64,000 nt of DNA from Pardosa pseudoannulata (lineage: Eukaryota > Arthropoda > Arachnida > Araneae > Lycosidae): positions 79,409,625 to 79,473,624 of the forward strand of contig CM063500.1 of NCBI GenBank assembly GCA_032207245.1. The letters are read 5' to 3'. Position numbers and translations under genes: made by a program. Positions 1-13,200 of this stretch are shown here, piece by piece; position 1 is the first letter of the stretch; every line of letters begins with the position of its first letter. The notes beneath the pieces were generated by a model. The model did not search any database. It worked only from the letters and a program-made list of their open reading frames with translations, and was not told the origin of the DNA.

Positions 1-386
1 ATTTTATTATAAAATCCAATGTGTTTAAAATTTATTTTTTATGAGTTTTTTTTATTTTTTAAAATGCTTCTAGAGACTAAGCTTCTTATAGATTCTTACA
101 AAATGTTTATCAAACACGCTTCATAGGCCTTAATATAATTCCGGTTATTCGTTTTAAATTTTGAATTTATTAAAATTATTATAACTAAATTTAAATTTAA
201 AAATTTTCCATTTGTTTTATGAAAACTCAACTTCCAAATAAAAAATAATATCCTCAAATAAACCATTTAATTTATCAGTAAAATAATAGCCCCATAATGT
301 TCAAAATGTTAAAGTACTTATAAGGAAAAATACGAAAAAATTTACTAAGAACATTTTAAGAATTAACAAAATATTTGAGTCATTCT

Positions 387-459
<73 letters not shown>

Positions 460-870
460 TTAAATTATTTTAAAATTAAATGTAGTGTTTGTTGAAACCG
501 TTCATCTCAATCGTGGTAGAAATTACCATTTTTTAAAAAAAATGTTCAAAGTACAACTCGCTTTTAAAATATTGCCCTACAAAATGGATTCTCCTTGCTG
601 TCCACTTTTTTTTTTGTTCACTGTATATGATTTGAATTACTAAACTGTTTTTCCTTTGCCGCTGTTCATTTACCACAAGAGTGCAAGTCTAAACCTTTAT
701 CTCGTAAAATAGAGTTTTATTTTTTCACATTTTCTGAAAGTCCAAGCTTTGGAAACAAATAAATTTTGGGTTTTTTTTTTTTTTTAAATAAAATGTAATA
801 TGAAGTGAATTTGAATAACATATATAAACTACGTATTGAACTTTCTTTGATGGTTTTGGTTTTATTTTAG
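1..870. other. P450 intron or upstream sequence, no exon seen
   Basis: AT-rich. It contains a (TA)n tract and no P450-like reading frame in any frame. It should be intron, because exon A begins in mid-codon. Confidence 0.7.
389..455. repeat. (TA)n microsatellite
   Basis: Uninterrupted AT dinucleotides, ~67 bp. Confidence 0.95.
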
Positions 871-986
871 CTATTGTTCCTGGAATTATGAAATATTTCA
901 AGATTGGTTTATTTCCCCCCACGACACTTCAATTTTTCTCCGATACGATTCTGCAAATAATCGAAGAGCGGAAAAGAACCAAACAG
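871..986 (+). CDS. P450 exon A (first exon in window)
   Basis: It is preceded by a pyrimidine-rich tract ending TTTTAG and followed by GTAATC. It starts in phase 2 (its first codon needs one base from the upstream exon) and ends on a complete codon. The product, about 39 residues, runs from [10 protein letters not shown] to EERKRTKQ. It contains the hydrophobic-Phe-Pro segment typical of the CYP3A F-G region. Reading continues open beyond the splice site to 1181, but that extension has no P450 similarity. The split first codon shows that at least one further exon lies upstream. Confidence 0.9.
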
Positions 987-3900
987 GTAATCAGTAATTA
1001 TTTGAAATATAAATTTCAGTTAATGTGCTCCGATTTAACAGGAATATATTTTTCAGGAAATGAAATAAATAAACCTGTCTTGCAGGTAATATGTTGCAAT
1101 TTTTTGATAACTTTATTACTTGACTGTGTTTCTAATCGAAATCAGCGGCGAGTAATGACTTTTCTTGATTGTCATAAGTAAATGAACCACAAACTTCATT
1201 ACTTAAAACTTAAATTTATTCTTTAACCCTTTGCGACACGTTATGCTAAAATACTACTTAATTTAGAAGAAATTTTAAAAATGATTTTAATTTTTTAATC
1301 TGAATGTTAACGAAACTTCTTTAGCGAAACCATTTAGCGACTGCTGGTTTTAAAGTGTATGTTCAGAAAGGCGGAAATACACTTTGCTCCCAATGTTTGA
1401 TGTTTGCTGACGGACTGTTCATTGTGCTTAACCCTTAATTTGGCTGTCTAACCGCTACACCGGACATGTATATTTATTACTACTATATAACATAATTGTC
1501 AGTGTTCGCCACAGCGGACATTAATTATCTCAAAAATGGAAAATGATATATTATTTTGTTTATTTTACAGAGATCCTAATGTCTGTACAGACATGGGAAA
1601 AAACAGAAATTAAAATTTAAAAATATTTGAAAAAAAAACATCTTGCCAAATTAAGGGTTAATGAAATTGTGTGAAATGGAAGTCGCGGTAACTCAGTCAG
1701 CAAAAAAGGCCAAAAATGAGTCGCGGTAACTCAATCGGCTAAAGGAAGCCAAAAATGAGATCTTGACAAGGATGTTAGTTTTCATTTTTTAATCTGAATG
1801 TTAAAGAAACATTTTGTTTGTTGTGTTGCAGCTTGCAATATAGAATTATTATTATTTTTTTTTCTGTGAACAACCACTTGTGGTCCGTAGACCACCATTT
1901 AGAGACTACTGGTTTTAAAGTGTATGTTCAGAGAGGCTTACAGGCATTTTACTCCCAATTCTTGATGCTTGCTGACGGACTGTTTATTGTGCTTAATAAA
2001 TTATGTGAAATGGAAGAAGTGGTAACTCAGTCGGCAAAGACAACGCTTTCGTAACAGGAGGGTTGCGGGTTCGAAACCCGAGCTGGCCTTTTTTATGGAC
2101 CACTGGTGATCAGGGCCCGATCAAAGCAAAGTTGGGCCCAGGGTCTGGTAGTCTTTGGTCCCCCCCCTACCCTCCTTTAAAAAAAAAAGTTTATAAAAGA
2201 GGATACAAACGAATATTTTTGGAGGAAAGTTTATATTAATATTTTTATGTTTACATACCTTTGTAGTACAGTCGAATGCCAAAAATCTGTATATCCTCAA
2301 GGATGTAAACTGTAACACTTGCAATTAAGTTTTTATATAAAAAATAAAATAAAATAGCATAGGTAAGATTAACAAATAATAGCTATTCGTAGACCTGAAA
2401 AGCAAAGGATTTTTCTACTCAGAACCATGGAGTAAGTAATGAGTAAAAAAATGACTGGAGTGACGTAAATAAGTAAACTGGAGTGTGTTTTAGATAAAAT
2501 TGTCAATATTTTAACTGTTTTTATTTAATTTTTGAATAAGGTTTCATGAAATATTACTTGAAGAATTAACAAAAAGCATTTTCAAATTTTGTTAATTAAA
2601 TTATTTAAAATTTAATAATTAAGTACCAAATTTTAGGCCTAGACCCAGTCGGCCTGTGCTTTAATCAGACTCTGCTGGTGATCCGTGGACCACCATTTGG
2701 TGACTGTTGGTCTAGTACACAATCATGTGAATTACAAGAGGCCGTAGGGCGTATTTAAGAAAAACGTTTTTAAGAGTACTGAGTTAATAAAATGAAATCT
2801 CAAGGACTTTTATACTGGATTTTCATTACAATTAATTAATGATATTTTCTTTGTGTTTAGACGAGAAATGATTTTTTGCAAATACTTATGGATACCGCAG
2901 AAGAAATGGCTCGAGAGGGTAAACTGGATTTGAAAGATGATGATGACATAACTACAAATTACGGAAAAGAAGAGAATAAAGTACTCAACTACCGTCCAAA
3001 GAAGTGTAAGTGCCTGAAACCTTCGTTTCTTACAGTATTAAGTAACGGTACTTAGTTTTTAAAATTTGTGAAGGTAATATATTTTTGTAAAATTTACGAA
3101 TACGTATACGCACATATTTGGCATTATTTTGCCACGTAGTCGTCTTCTTTAGCAATATACACTTTAGGAAGATGTTAAGCTTTCTAATACCATTGCCAGA
3201 AATAGGTCTTTGTCGTTTTTTCACTTATTGTTTGGTGGCACTTTGGCAGGATTGTATCAGTTTAAACCTGGGGGTTTTGAACCGTCTTGGTCAGTATCAA
3301 TTTTGATTTAAATACTAATCAAATATATTTTACTAGCATATGTTGACAAACATCTTTTTTCAACGCAGCTGGTAATACAGCAGATACCTTTTTGCCAATA
3401 CAAGGCTGCGAAGCTGTTATCGTTTTAGCACCACCCGGGGACCATATGTAGCTTAAGGTACGCGAGTAGCATTATCCCCGCTGGGTCTTCTTAATTTAGA
3501 AGCAAGGACCAAGCAGAAGGCCTCCAGGCTTGGCCTTCCACCCCAGAGGTAACGTTCGAAAAGTTGAAGAACATTGTAACCACGAACCTATTTTACTTCC
3601 CTCAGTCACCTTTAACGAACACGGCTATTCTTGGGCCATCTCGAGCCCCGAACCCGCAATCTTTCAGTTACGAGATCGCTGCCTTTGCCGACTGATCTAC
3701 TCTCATGTTAACAAGCATAACACAAGCGAACATCAAGTAAAATAAATGTTATAACATAACTATCATAAAAGGTTCCGCAGCAGTTTTGGAATTTTAAGCA
3801 GAGAAAAGAGGAGTTTTACTGAAGGGATTTATTTAACCTGGTGAAGCAGTTGGATGATTGCCTCTGTGCTCAAGGTCATTGTGAATGCCGACAAAAAGAC

Positions 3901-6900
3901 ATCGAAGATAAGTGCATGTTCCGACTGGACATTAGGTTGCTCGCCCATCAACTTATTGGCAGACGTAAAGGTTACAACTTTTCCGTTAACGATCTCTATT
4001 GACATTCAGATTTTTCAGTGCCTCTGACAATTGGGATTGTAACGGGAAACGTTGTATCCACTTTCGGGAAAAATCAATAAGAATATTGTTTTCCCACGTC
4101 AGCCGTGCGCAGGGATTTTGCATCAGTGAATAACCCGGTTGACGCAAGTAAAAGGGGGAAGAGATGCGACAGCTCGGACAGAGTTTTCTTAGAGAGCGGG
4201 ACCAGAAGCCAAGAGAGCAAGCTAGCCCTCCAACGAGTTTGACTGTTTCTTTTTTATAGTCTCTTGTCCTTCGGAGTCCATTATACCTCAACGATTATTT
4301 TATGATTTTTATTTGAATAACTGTCAATTTTTTGTTGGTGAAAATGGTTATGTTATTTCTGCAATTCTTATAGAGTCCGTAGAACCAAATAATCACGCCG
4401 GGTACGTTTAAGATGGGACAAAGTTACAAATAACTCAACAACTTTAAAATGTTCTAGCTGACAAAACACAGCAGCAACTTTTGGACCTCAAGGAAGCTGT
4501 ATCGGGGTACAGGAGGACCACATTCATTTTGAAAGACTGTCATAAAATCTGGACTGAATAGCCTTCAAACGGAAACTCCGCCCTTTGTATTATATTTTGT
4601 GATTCATGAAATGTATTTCAATAACAATATTACACATTTTTAGTAACTTCCAACTATTATATCCAGTTTTGTCCCAAGAAGAGCTTGTGGCACAGTGCGT
4701 GATCTTCTTTCTTGCTGGCTATGATACTACCTCGTCAACACTCTCTTTTACCTCTTATCAATTGGCTCTGAACCCTGAAATCCAGGAGAGGCTGATCCAA
4801 GAAATCGACGAAGTTCGAAGAGCAAATGACGTGAGTCTTTTCTATTTTAGAATTCTTTTGGTCGCCTTTACTGCTAGATGATTCCAAGATCTGGTTTATT
4901 TTGTTGAATTTCGTTTAAATGGATGGTAATAAAATAAACGATAAGGAATAAACGGTTTAATCAATACCTTTTTCTATTTTCTGAAGCGGAGGGTATGATG
5001 AAGGGGTCGGTGCCAGTTGTAGAAGAAGGGAGCTGTCGGTGCTTTATGTAAGTTGAAGTCGGGACTATAAGAAGTCAGGACCAGCAGTAAAGGGATTCAC
5101 GTCAGGTAGAGTGAACCATATATGTAGAAGGAACAATTGTAGAGGAAGGTAGATAACACAACAAACGCTGACTTGAGTTCCACTTTTTTTTACTATTATT
5201 CGATCTCATTTATTTTCTCATTAATCTTATACAAATAGATAAGGTTACTTCTGCTAGGACCCTATATTGGTTAATAGAGATTGTTTTGCTGATTGATTGG
5301 CGTTGGTAATTTTTAAAAAATAACTCCAGGAACGCCGCAGTAAGACGGAAACAACGCGAGAGGGCTTAGGATGGCCAAAAATCAAGGTGGGCTCCAACGG
5401 AAAAATTGTCCCCAGAAAAAAACGCCTCTGCAAGGTTCTTAAAAAGTTTCTTCTCTGTCTGTCAAAATTACAAAAACTTTAAACTGCGGTCATGCCGAAA
5501 GCTCCAAAAACACAGCCAGTAAAGGGGTTGCTAAGCGCCAAGGAAACCCGCGCTCGCAATGAGATGTAGGGCTCCCTCGGATCTGACCAATGATAATCTG
5601 AGACAAGGAGCACGGAGGACGAAAACGCTATTCGTAGGGAGGCGCATCCAATGCGGTGAAAATTCGCCAAGAGCGGTATTTGGCAACACACCACAACGCG
5701 GCACTTTTCAAAAAGTGCGGCTGTCATCAAAATCGAAACTTTATTGCCACACCAGCTGTCAGAATACGAGCCAATGGGTGCAAATTATAATCGAAAGGTT
5801 TAAGGGCTGCTGATGCAGGTGGCCAGAATTGGAAGCTCGGTCCGAAATTTAATCCCAGATCGAGGGCGGCTCTGAAGAGATAGGCTGCTATTGTGAGAAA
5901 ACAGAGCTGCATCTGCAAGGGGCAGTATGCGAAAAAAAAGGACCCAAACTGTAGGTCCAAATATACAATACAAGAGGGAAATATGTAATAAAAGAACATG
6001 AAAAAATCTTCATTACAGGGGGTTAATTGCTTTACTTCAGAAAATAAGATATTAGTTATTTATATAACCATGGGAGAACTAAATAAGACGGTTGTGTACT
6101 TCTGGAGATTTTCTGGTTTACTCATACTTACAAATGTCATTTAGGCTGCTACTAACCGGGACTTTAAACTATCGGAATAATCGATTTTTTCGACTGGCTA
6201 CGTCATTATGATGAAAATCCCCTTCAGAGTATCAAAAGTTCTCTTCGACATAACCCAACGTGTCGAAATGCACTTCTAGTGACGTCATTAGATAATCTAG
6301 TGGTGTATATTATCACCGTGAGTAGCAGCCTTAAACTGCAGTTATTTAAAATTATTCTTTGAAATTATGCCCTAAAAGTTTTAACATTTAGCGTTATTTC
6401 GGTGGCTATTTCAAAATGTTATCAACCTATTCGGCTAATTGGGTACTATAATCTCAGTATTGCGCAAAAATAATCTACTTTACATCTTTCGACCAATTAA
6501 ATCAATTGGATACAACTGAACAATTTTGATATTAATCATGCCAAACTTCATCAATTTGATGAGCTGTAATCCTGGTAGTTAAAACGCTGGAAAAATTTAT
6601 GGTATCAAAATATTTATTATATACCTACAACAGTCTCATCTTCGTGTATGAGAGCCTGACAATTGCCGAGTGATAAAACGCTGCTATTCGATACCAGTGT
6701 TCGCGCTTTCGAATCTCTCTGTTGGTATGTTTGTTCGTTGCCGTTCAAAATAGTATTTAAGGAGTAAGTCTCTGTATCATTAATCCTCATGTAAAACAGT
6801 AGATTGTAGTACTCCAAACCAAATTAAACCATGTACGGTGATTGTACTTAAACTTGGCCTATTCACAGTTGTAACTGTAGGTGTACCTAATATGTTGATT

Positions 6901-9900
6901 TAGTCGAAAATTTATAGACAGGCAGTTTGGAGGATGCCTTCAAAGGTACTGCAAAAAAATTTAGTTAAAAATATTCCCCTAGGGGCACTTAATAGCCAAA
7001 TTGCTTGAAATGCACTAAATAAGAAATAAAAGAGACATTTAAAACTTTTCTTTTTAAATTTTCAAGCATTTGTACGACTTGGACAGTTATTTTTACATTT
7101 TGAAGTATTATCCCACTTTAAAGATTAACAATTATGTCACTGCAAGTAAAAGAGAAACCAATCTGATTTGCATAAGAAAATGATTTGAGTACGAAATCTG
7201 GGTATTAAGAAGATCGAGTGATTAGTACTCTTTCAATTACGATGATTACTAATTTACCAGAACAATTGTGAAACTTTTATACGGACTATGAAAATGCTGT
7301 TGCAGCTCTTATTGAATTCCGACATAGAAAGAAGTTGCGCTAAAGACCAATTTCTCCTCAAGGAAGGAGAGACATGATATCTCGATATGAAAAAACTCGG
7401 TTGTTAGGGTTACATTGTGGCAGACGGTGAAAATCTACCAGAGATGACCAGTTGTTTCAGTCATAGCAACGACCGTTGCCTAGTAGTCACAAACGTATCC
7501 TTAGTGTACGTGCAGTGTCACGATAATTAGACGTATTACAAAGAGCAATGTAGAAGATACTGAGTAAAAGAGGGAATTTTTAACGTATAAGATCCGCTAC
7601 AACCAATAACTGCTTGTTATCGACATTGACCATCTTTTGCACAGGGTTTCTTGTCCGAATAGAAGTCGGTGGTTTCTGGCTGTGGAGAATCTTTTGGTTT
7701 GGTTTGGTTTGATTTGGATCTCTATCGTCTACTGTATTGTCACACGAGGGCTAATGAGCCGATTCCGAATGGCTACGAACATCATGTCAGCAGCGGATTT
7801 CAAACCTATAATCTCTGGTACCAAAGAGCAGCTGTCTAACATTCGGCCATAGTCTGGTTAGAATCCTCTGGACTGACGAGGCTGATTTTATCTCAATGAT
7901 AAAGAACAAGAATTATCGATTGGGGTATGAAAAATCCATGTGCCTTCTACAGAATTCCATTTCATTAGCTTAAAGTTACTGTTGAGGTTCACACCGATAG
8001 GTGGCGTTTTTGTCATGTTCCACGAGAAAGAGAAAGAAATTTGTGTGTCAGAAGTGGCACCCGAGGGAGATGGTGTCCTAAACTGTAACAGTCAAAATGA
8101 TTATAAATGTGCAATAAAGTAAACGAATGTTTATCAACAGATGTATTTTGTGTGACATTCGACAGTTACCGTCTAGTGTTGTTTCACATTCTAATTTACC
8201 CTTCGGCCCATTTTTCTTCAAACAAGATCTGGATAATAACCTTGTAAGATGCACTGTTACGGTTCTGATATATCGTGACATGCATTTTCAAATTCCTAAA
8301 TATATCCTTCTTATCTTTTAATGTCCACAGGGAGAGCTGACGTACGAAGGCGTCCAGAGTATGAAATACTTGGATAATGTCATTTCAGAAACGATGAGAA
8401 TTTTCCCTCCTGGTATCAGGTATGTTTTAACAAAATAAACATTTGCTAAAATGTTCAAGTGCTTGATAACTAATTACTTAATAATTTCTTGTAAAAGAGC
8501 ACTAAATTTCTGGATTGAAGGGAAAAAGAATGATTAAGGTACATCTAGCGCAACACGAAAATTGCAGGTATATTGCAGACTGTTTTGCAAGTCTATATCT
8601 ATAGTTTCACAACATAAATAAATAGCCAAAATTTATTTTCAGATCATGTCATTGATTTTCCAAGTCATTGATTGACACGTTGTATTTGTGTTGTTTGACA
8701 AATAGGGATCATGTTGAATGCTATTAAAATTTGAAATTGCATATTAGAAACAAAATATTTATATTAGTTTCAAGTAATGTGTTTAATTCTGCAAACTAAA
8801 GCTTAAAAGGAATGTGATGTTATACTGTAGAAATTGAAAATGGAATTAATTAGTCGAAAGCTGGAAAATGTTTTTAATATTGTGACATACTGGAGTAAGA
8901 GTAGGCGAGGCCGTCAAGGATACAGGCTGAACATCTATTTAATCTTGATTAAATGATTTATTCATGGAGAGAATTTATATACATCTATATACAGGATTCA
9001 GTAAATTCAATTGCTTCTGAAATCTCGTGCTGAGATAAGCATTAAAAATATAAAACACGTGGGTACAGTGAAGCTGGTAATTCTCGAACACAGGAACAGT
9101 TCGCTAATTAGTGCAGGTACGGGACTCTGACACTATAATCTACCGGTCTGATGATCCGAACAGTTGACTTCTACACTGAGGCTCGAAGCGCTCAGAGTAC
9201 GTATCTCGCTGGAGTTCGTTGGGAATCAAAGGATGCAAGACGATCCAAAATGAGAGTAAGTGTCACTCTCAGCGACCTACTTCAAAGCACGAAGTAAAAA
9301 ATTATTAAATGTAACGGGAATGAGATCCCGAAGTCGAAGGTCGACTTCCTAGCAGAAATCAGAGACGCTGGCAGTCTCTGAAGAAAAGAAAGCACCACAA
9401 TACGGAGAGACAAGTGGACTCTTCTCAAGCTCCACCCCCCCCTCGCCTCTTCTCCGCTCAGCCAATCTTCTTATATAGGGGTCCCGGTTACCTCTGGCGT
9501 GATTCTTTCCGGAACCTTCCAGATCCAGGGTGACGCAATTTTGCGGTCAAACGACCCGCCTGGCTCAGCTGGTTCAGCTGACGCGTTACCAGATTTGCCC
9601 GAAGTTCATCTTTAGGGACAACGCGTTGGTTATCATAATTTTTTATGAGAACGTTCTCACCTCCTCGCTTGTGAGCTAGAGTGTATTAAATTTTTGTTTG
9701 GTTTACTTTTTGACTTGAGGCCTAAACTTATGTTTTGACCTGCTTACGTTCGGAGGTTAAAGTAAGTTCACTTCGCTAGGTACTCCGTTAAACCCAATTA
9801 CCTTGACCTTGAACTTAGCGGCACCAGTAACTTGGTCCAGATGTGGGGAACAGTGGACCCCACCGTCGCTCGATTTATAATTATTATCAGAGTCTCTTGA

Positions 9901-10151
9901 CGGCAATAGACACCATAAAAACGTAGACACACTGGCTCCTGAGTACTGACAATTTTTAATTTAATTTTACTTAAGAGACTACCTACGTTTTGTTGACGGA
10001 AATCCGGTACACAACGGCTTTGTTCGGTTTGTGCGTTCCTATCTACAGGTAACAATAGTTGTCCGCTGCGAAGGTCCTTTAAGGTAACTTTCCGTTCTTT
10101 TTTCGCTCGGGTCTTGTAACGGATCTTTACAATACCTTCAGATGAGGTCTG

Positions 10152-10249
<98 letters not shown>

Positions 10250-10259
10250 GCAGGTCTCA

Positions 10260-10297
<38 letters not shown>

Positions 10298-13200
10298 TGA
10301 GTTTTCCTCCTACTCCTAGGTGAGCTTTAGCTATTGTGTTATCGTCGTTAAGTATAGCTTTTTAACCAAAAATAACAATATCTCGAAAATTACTAACATT
10401 AATCAAAAAAGTGTAAATACAAATTCTATCTTAAATTTTGAATGTTAATCGCCTCCTTGGCATTTCCCAAGCTACATTCCCTTCTCGGGAGGACGTTGAC
10501 TGCCAGACGCATTTTTGGTGGTTTGCCCAAGGCGCTGACTTGAACTTTTCATTATGCGATGCATATGCTGAAATATTATTTGCAGCAGATAAAATGAGTT
10601 ATAAAATCATGCTTGAAGCAGTTTTCGTGGTAGGGTCACCAGTGACTCCCACGGCGTGGTAAGCAATTGTTACGATTGTCCTTTTTTTTTCAAACAATCG
10701 TGCTTCGATTGCTAAGTGATTACTCTCATTCTTTAGCATTCAAAGCAGCTAGGAAGAACTAGAGCAAAGAATTTGACTAAAAAAGTGGTGACATATTGTT
10801 CCGATTCACCTCTTCTTTGCCTTGAATGTTCCAATCTGACTCATCGCGATATGCACTGATAAAATGTATATTTTTCAAGCACTAATAAAATTACTTTTGT
10901 ATGTTCTATATTGCATTCATTTCTTCAAACCATTATAATAACAATGGTATTATTGAAAAATTTATCAGTATCCATATTTACTATAATTATGTACTTTTAT
11001 TATTTGCTGCGTAGCCAGTCATCGGTGGCTCCTATGGCGATGTAGCCTAGTCGAGTGCCGGACACCGCTGACCCTCATGGCAAAAAACCATCAACGGTTT
11101 AAAGGAATGTTTTAAATTGAAACTTATTCACAAGACTAGCATATAGCCCGACATATGACGGGATCAGTAAAATTTTTAATTTTCCAGAATTGTAAAGTAA
11201 CCTATGAGACAGGTAAAAAAATGGTTTGTTTTCGGCTGAGATTTATCTTGTACATGCTCAATAATTTGTTTATTCAACTCCTCTTCTTAGCCCACTCTCC
11301 TGTTTCTAATCATGGATCTTGTTGGTGCTTCAACCACATTTGGCGAAATTGGCGTGCTTGCAGCGTGGCGTTTGAAATCTGGCGAGGGGATCGTAACTCA
11401 ACAAATTGATTCTTAATCAAAAACAACATTTTGAGGTTTGGTTTGGTTTGGAGCGCTACGGTCTACTATTTTGCACACGAGGGCTAATGAGACCGGGACC
11501 TACAGTTTAAAGCCGATTCCGAACGGCTACAAACATCCATGCCATCAGCGGGATTCGAACCCGCGAACTCCGGTTCCGAAGAGCAGCGCTCTACCATTCG
11601 GCCATCGTTCGGCACAACATTTTGAGGAAAAAATTTTACAAAATTTGATTATTTTAAATACTTTTAATAATAAATTTTTAATAAATTAAATTAAATTAAA
11701 TAAAATTAAATAATAAATTTTTAGATACTTGGTAAATTCTTTTTCCAATTTTTAAGTAAATCGACCGATCTTTGCAGAACACGTATTTTGAGTGGAGGTT
11801 GAAGAGGAGTTGTAAAATTGAAAATTTTTTTTCAAATCTCTTATTTTCAACTTTAATTTATCTTGTCATATTACGGGATAGAATGGACATCAGAGGTTTT
11901 AATATTGACAGCGATTATTTGGCGGTATATATGAAGGATGTCCAAAATTTAACGAATCGATTGCAAACCGTGTGGTTATTTGGTTATGTATAAAAAACAA
12001 ACACAAACGAACAAACTTCTTAATTTTCAAATATATATAACTTAAACGCTCGATATTTATCAGTCTGTGAAATAGACTCCTAGGCTTTTATAAAAATAAT
12101 TTGTTGTTAATACCGAAGATAAAATTTTCATTGCGACAAAAAAATAATCAATGATTACATTTAAAATTATCACATATGTACCTAACTTATTATTTAAGCC
12201 TAATATAAAAGAAAATCATTTACGTAATATCTAAGTTCAGTGATAAAAGATATTAGCGAACTACTATAATGCCCTGCAGATTAATTTTCATGTTTACGAT
12301 AGCCAATAGACAAACAATAAACTGCCCTTCCGTTTGAAACTAAAGCCAGAATTGTCATAAGTTGAGATGTGTCCTGCTACGTGAAATCGCCTTATATATC
12401 GCCTAATCTATTATTTAAGCAAATATAAAAGAAAATCATTTACGTAATATTTAAGTTCCGTGACAAAACGTATGAAAATAATTCAGACGATATTTAAATA
12501 ATTTAAAATAAGAAATTATTAAATGGGATGGTTAAGGAAATTACATCATAATTCTAGAAAAAAAAATGTTATATTTGAAGGGGACTCTTAGACTTTTATA
12601 AAAAGAATTTGTTGTTAATGCCGATGATAAAATTTTAATAGTAACAAAATGTAATCGATGATTAAGTTTAAAATTATCGCATATGTACCTAATCTATTAT
12701 TTAAGCCAAATATAAAAGAAAATCATTTACGTAATATTTAAGTTCCGTGACAAAACGTATGAAAATAATGCAGACGATGTTTAAATAATTTAAAATAAGA
12801 AATGATTAAATGAGATGGTTAAAGGAATAAAGTCATAATGCTAGAAAAAATGTTATTTTCATTTACTTATAATGTGATAAATTGATGAATTTAATCACCT
12901 GATCCTAACCGGGAAAAATAGAGCTTGAAATAATGGCATTAAACGATCGAAAAGGGGGAAAGGGGTGGATTTCGAACGTTTTCGAACTCGCTTTGAATTT
13001 TTTTAACCCTAACTCATCAAGAATCCAATAGGGATGCCTCTATCCATTCTAGGTCCAACCGCTTCATATATATTCGAGGACGGACGGACAGATAACTTAG
13101 ACTATTGTTATATAGAGGATGACTGATATATTTTATTTTATAAGGAACATTATAAATGATTTTTTTATGATTTTAAATTTTTTAACAGTTTATAAACTTT

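Larger units (their letters stand above)
4831..8330. other. P450 intron 3
   Basis: 3.5 kb. 5330-5990 is distinctly more GC-rich than its surroundings and has short ORFs on both strands without family resemblance; it is probably an old unclassified repeat. 6144-6330 is a MITE, and 6640-6833 and 7675-7855 are SINEs. I see nothing in 6840-7670 or 7860-8330. Confidence 0.6.

Noticed and set aside
888..1181. 97-codon ORF starting in P450 exon A
   Set aside because: Only 871-986 matches P450. The rest is read-through past a good GT donor and is intron.
10438..10662. 74-codon ORF in P450 intron 4
   Set aside because: No recognisable domain, no splice or promoter evidence, no repeat in the window.
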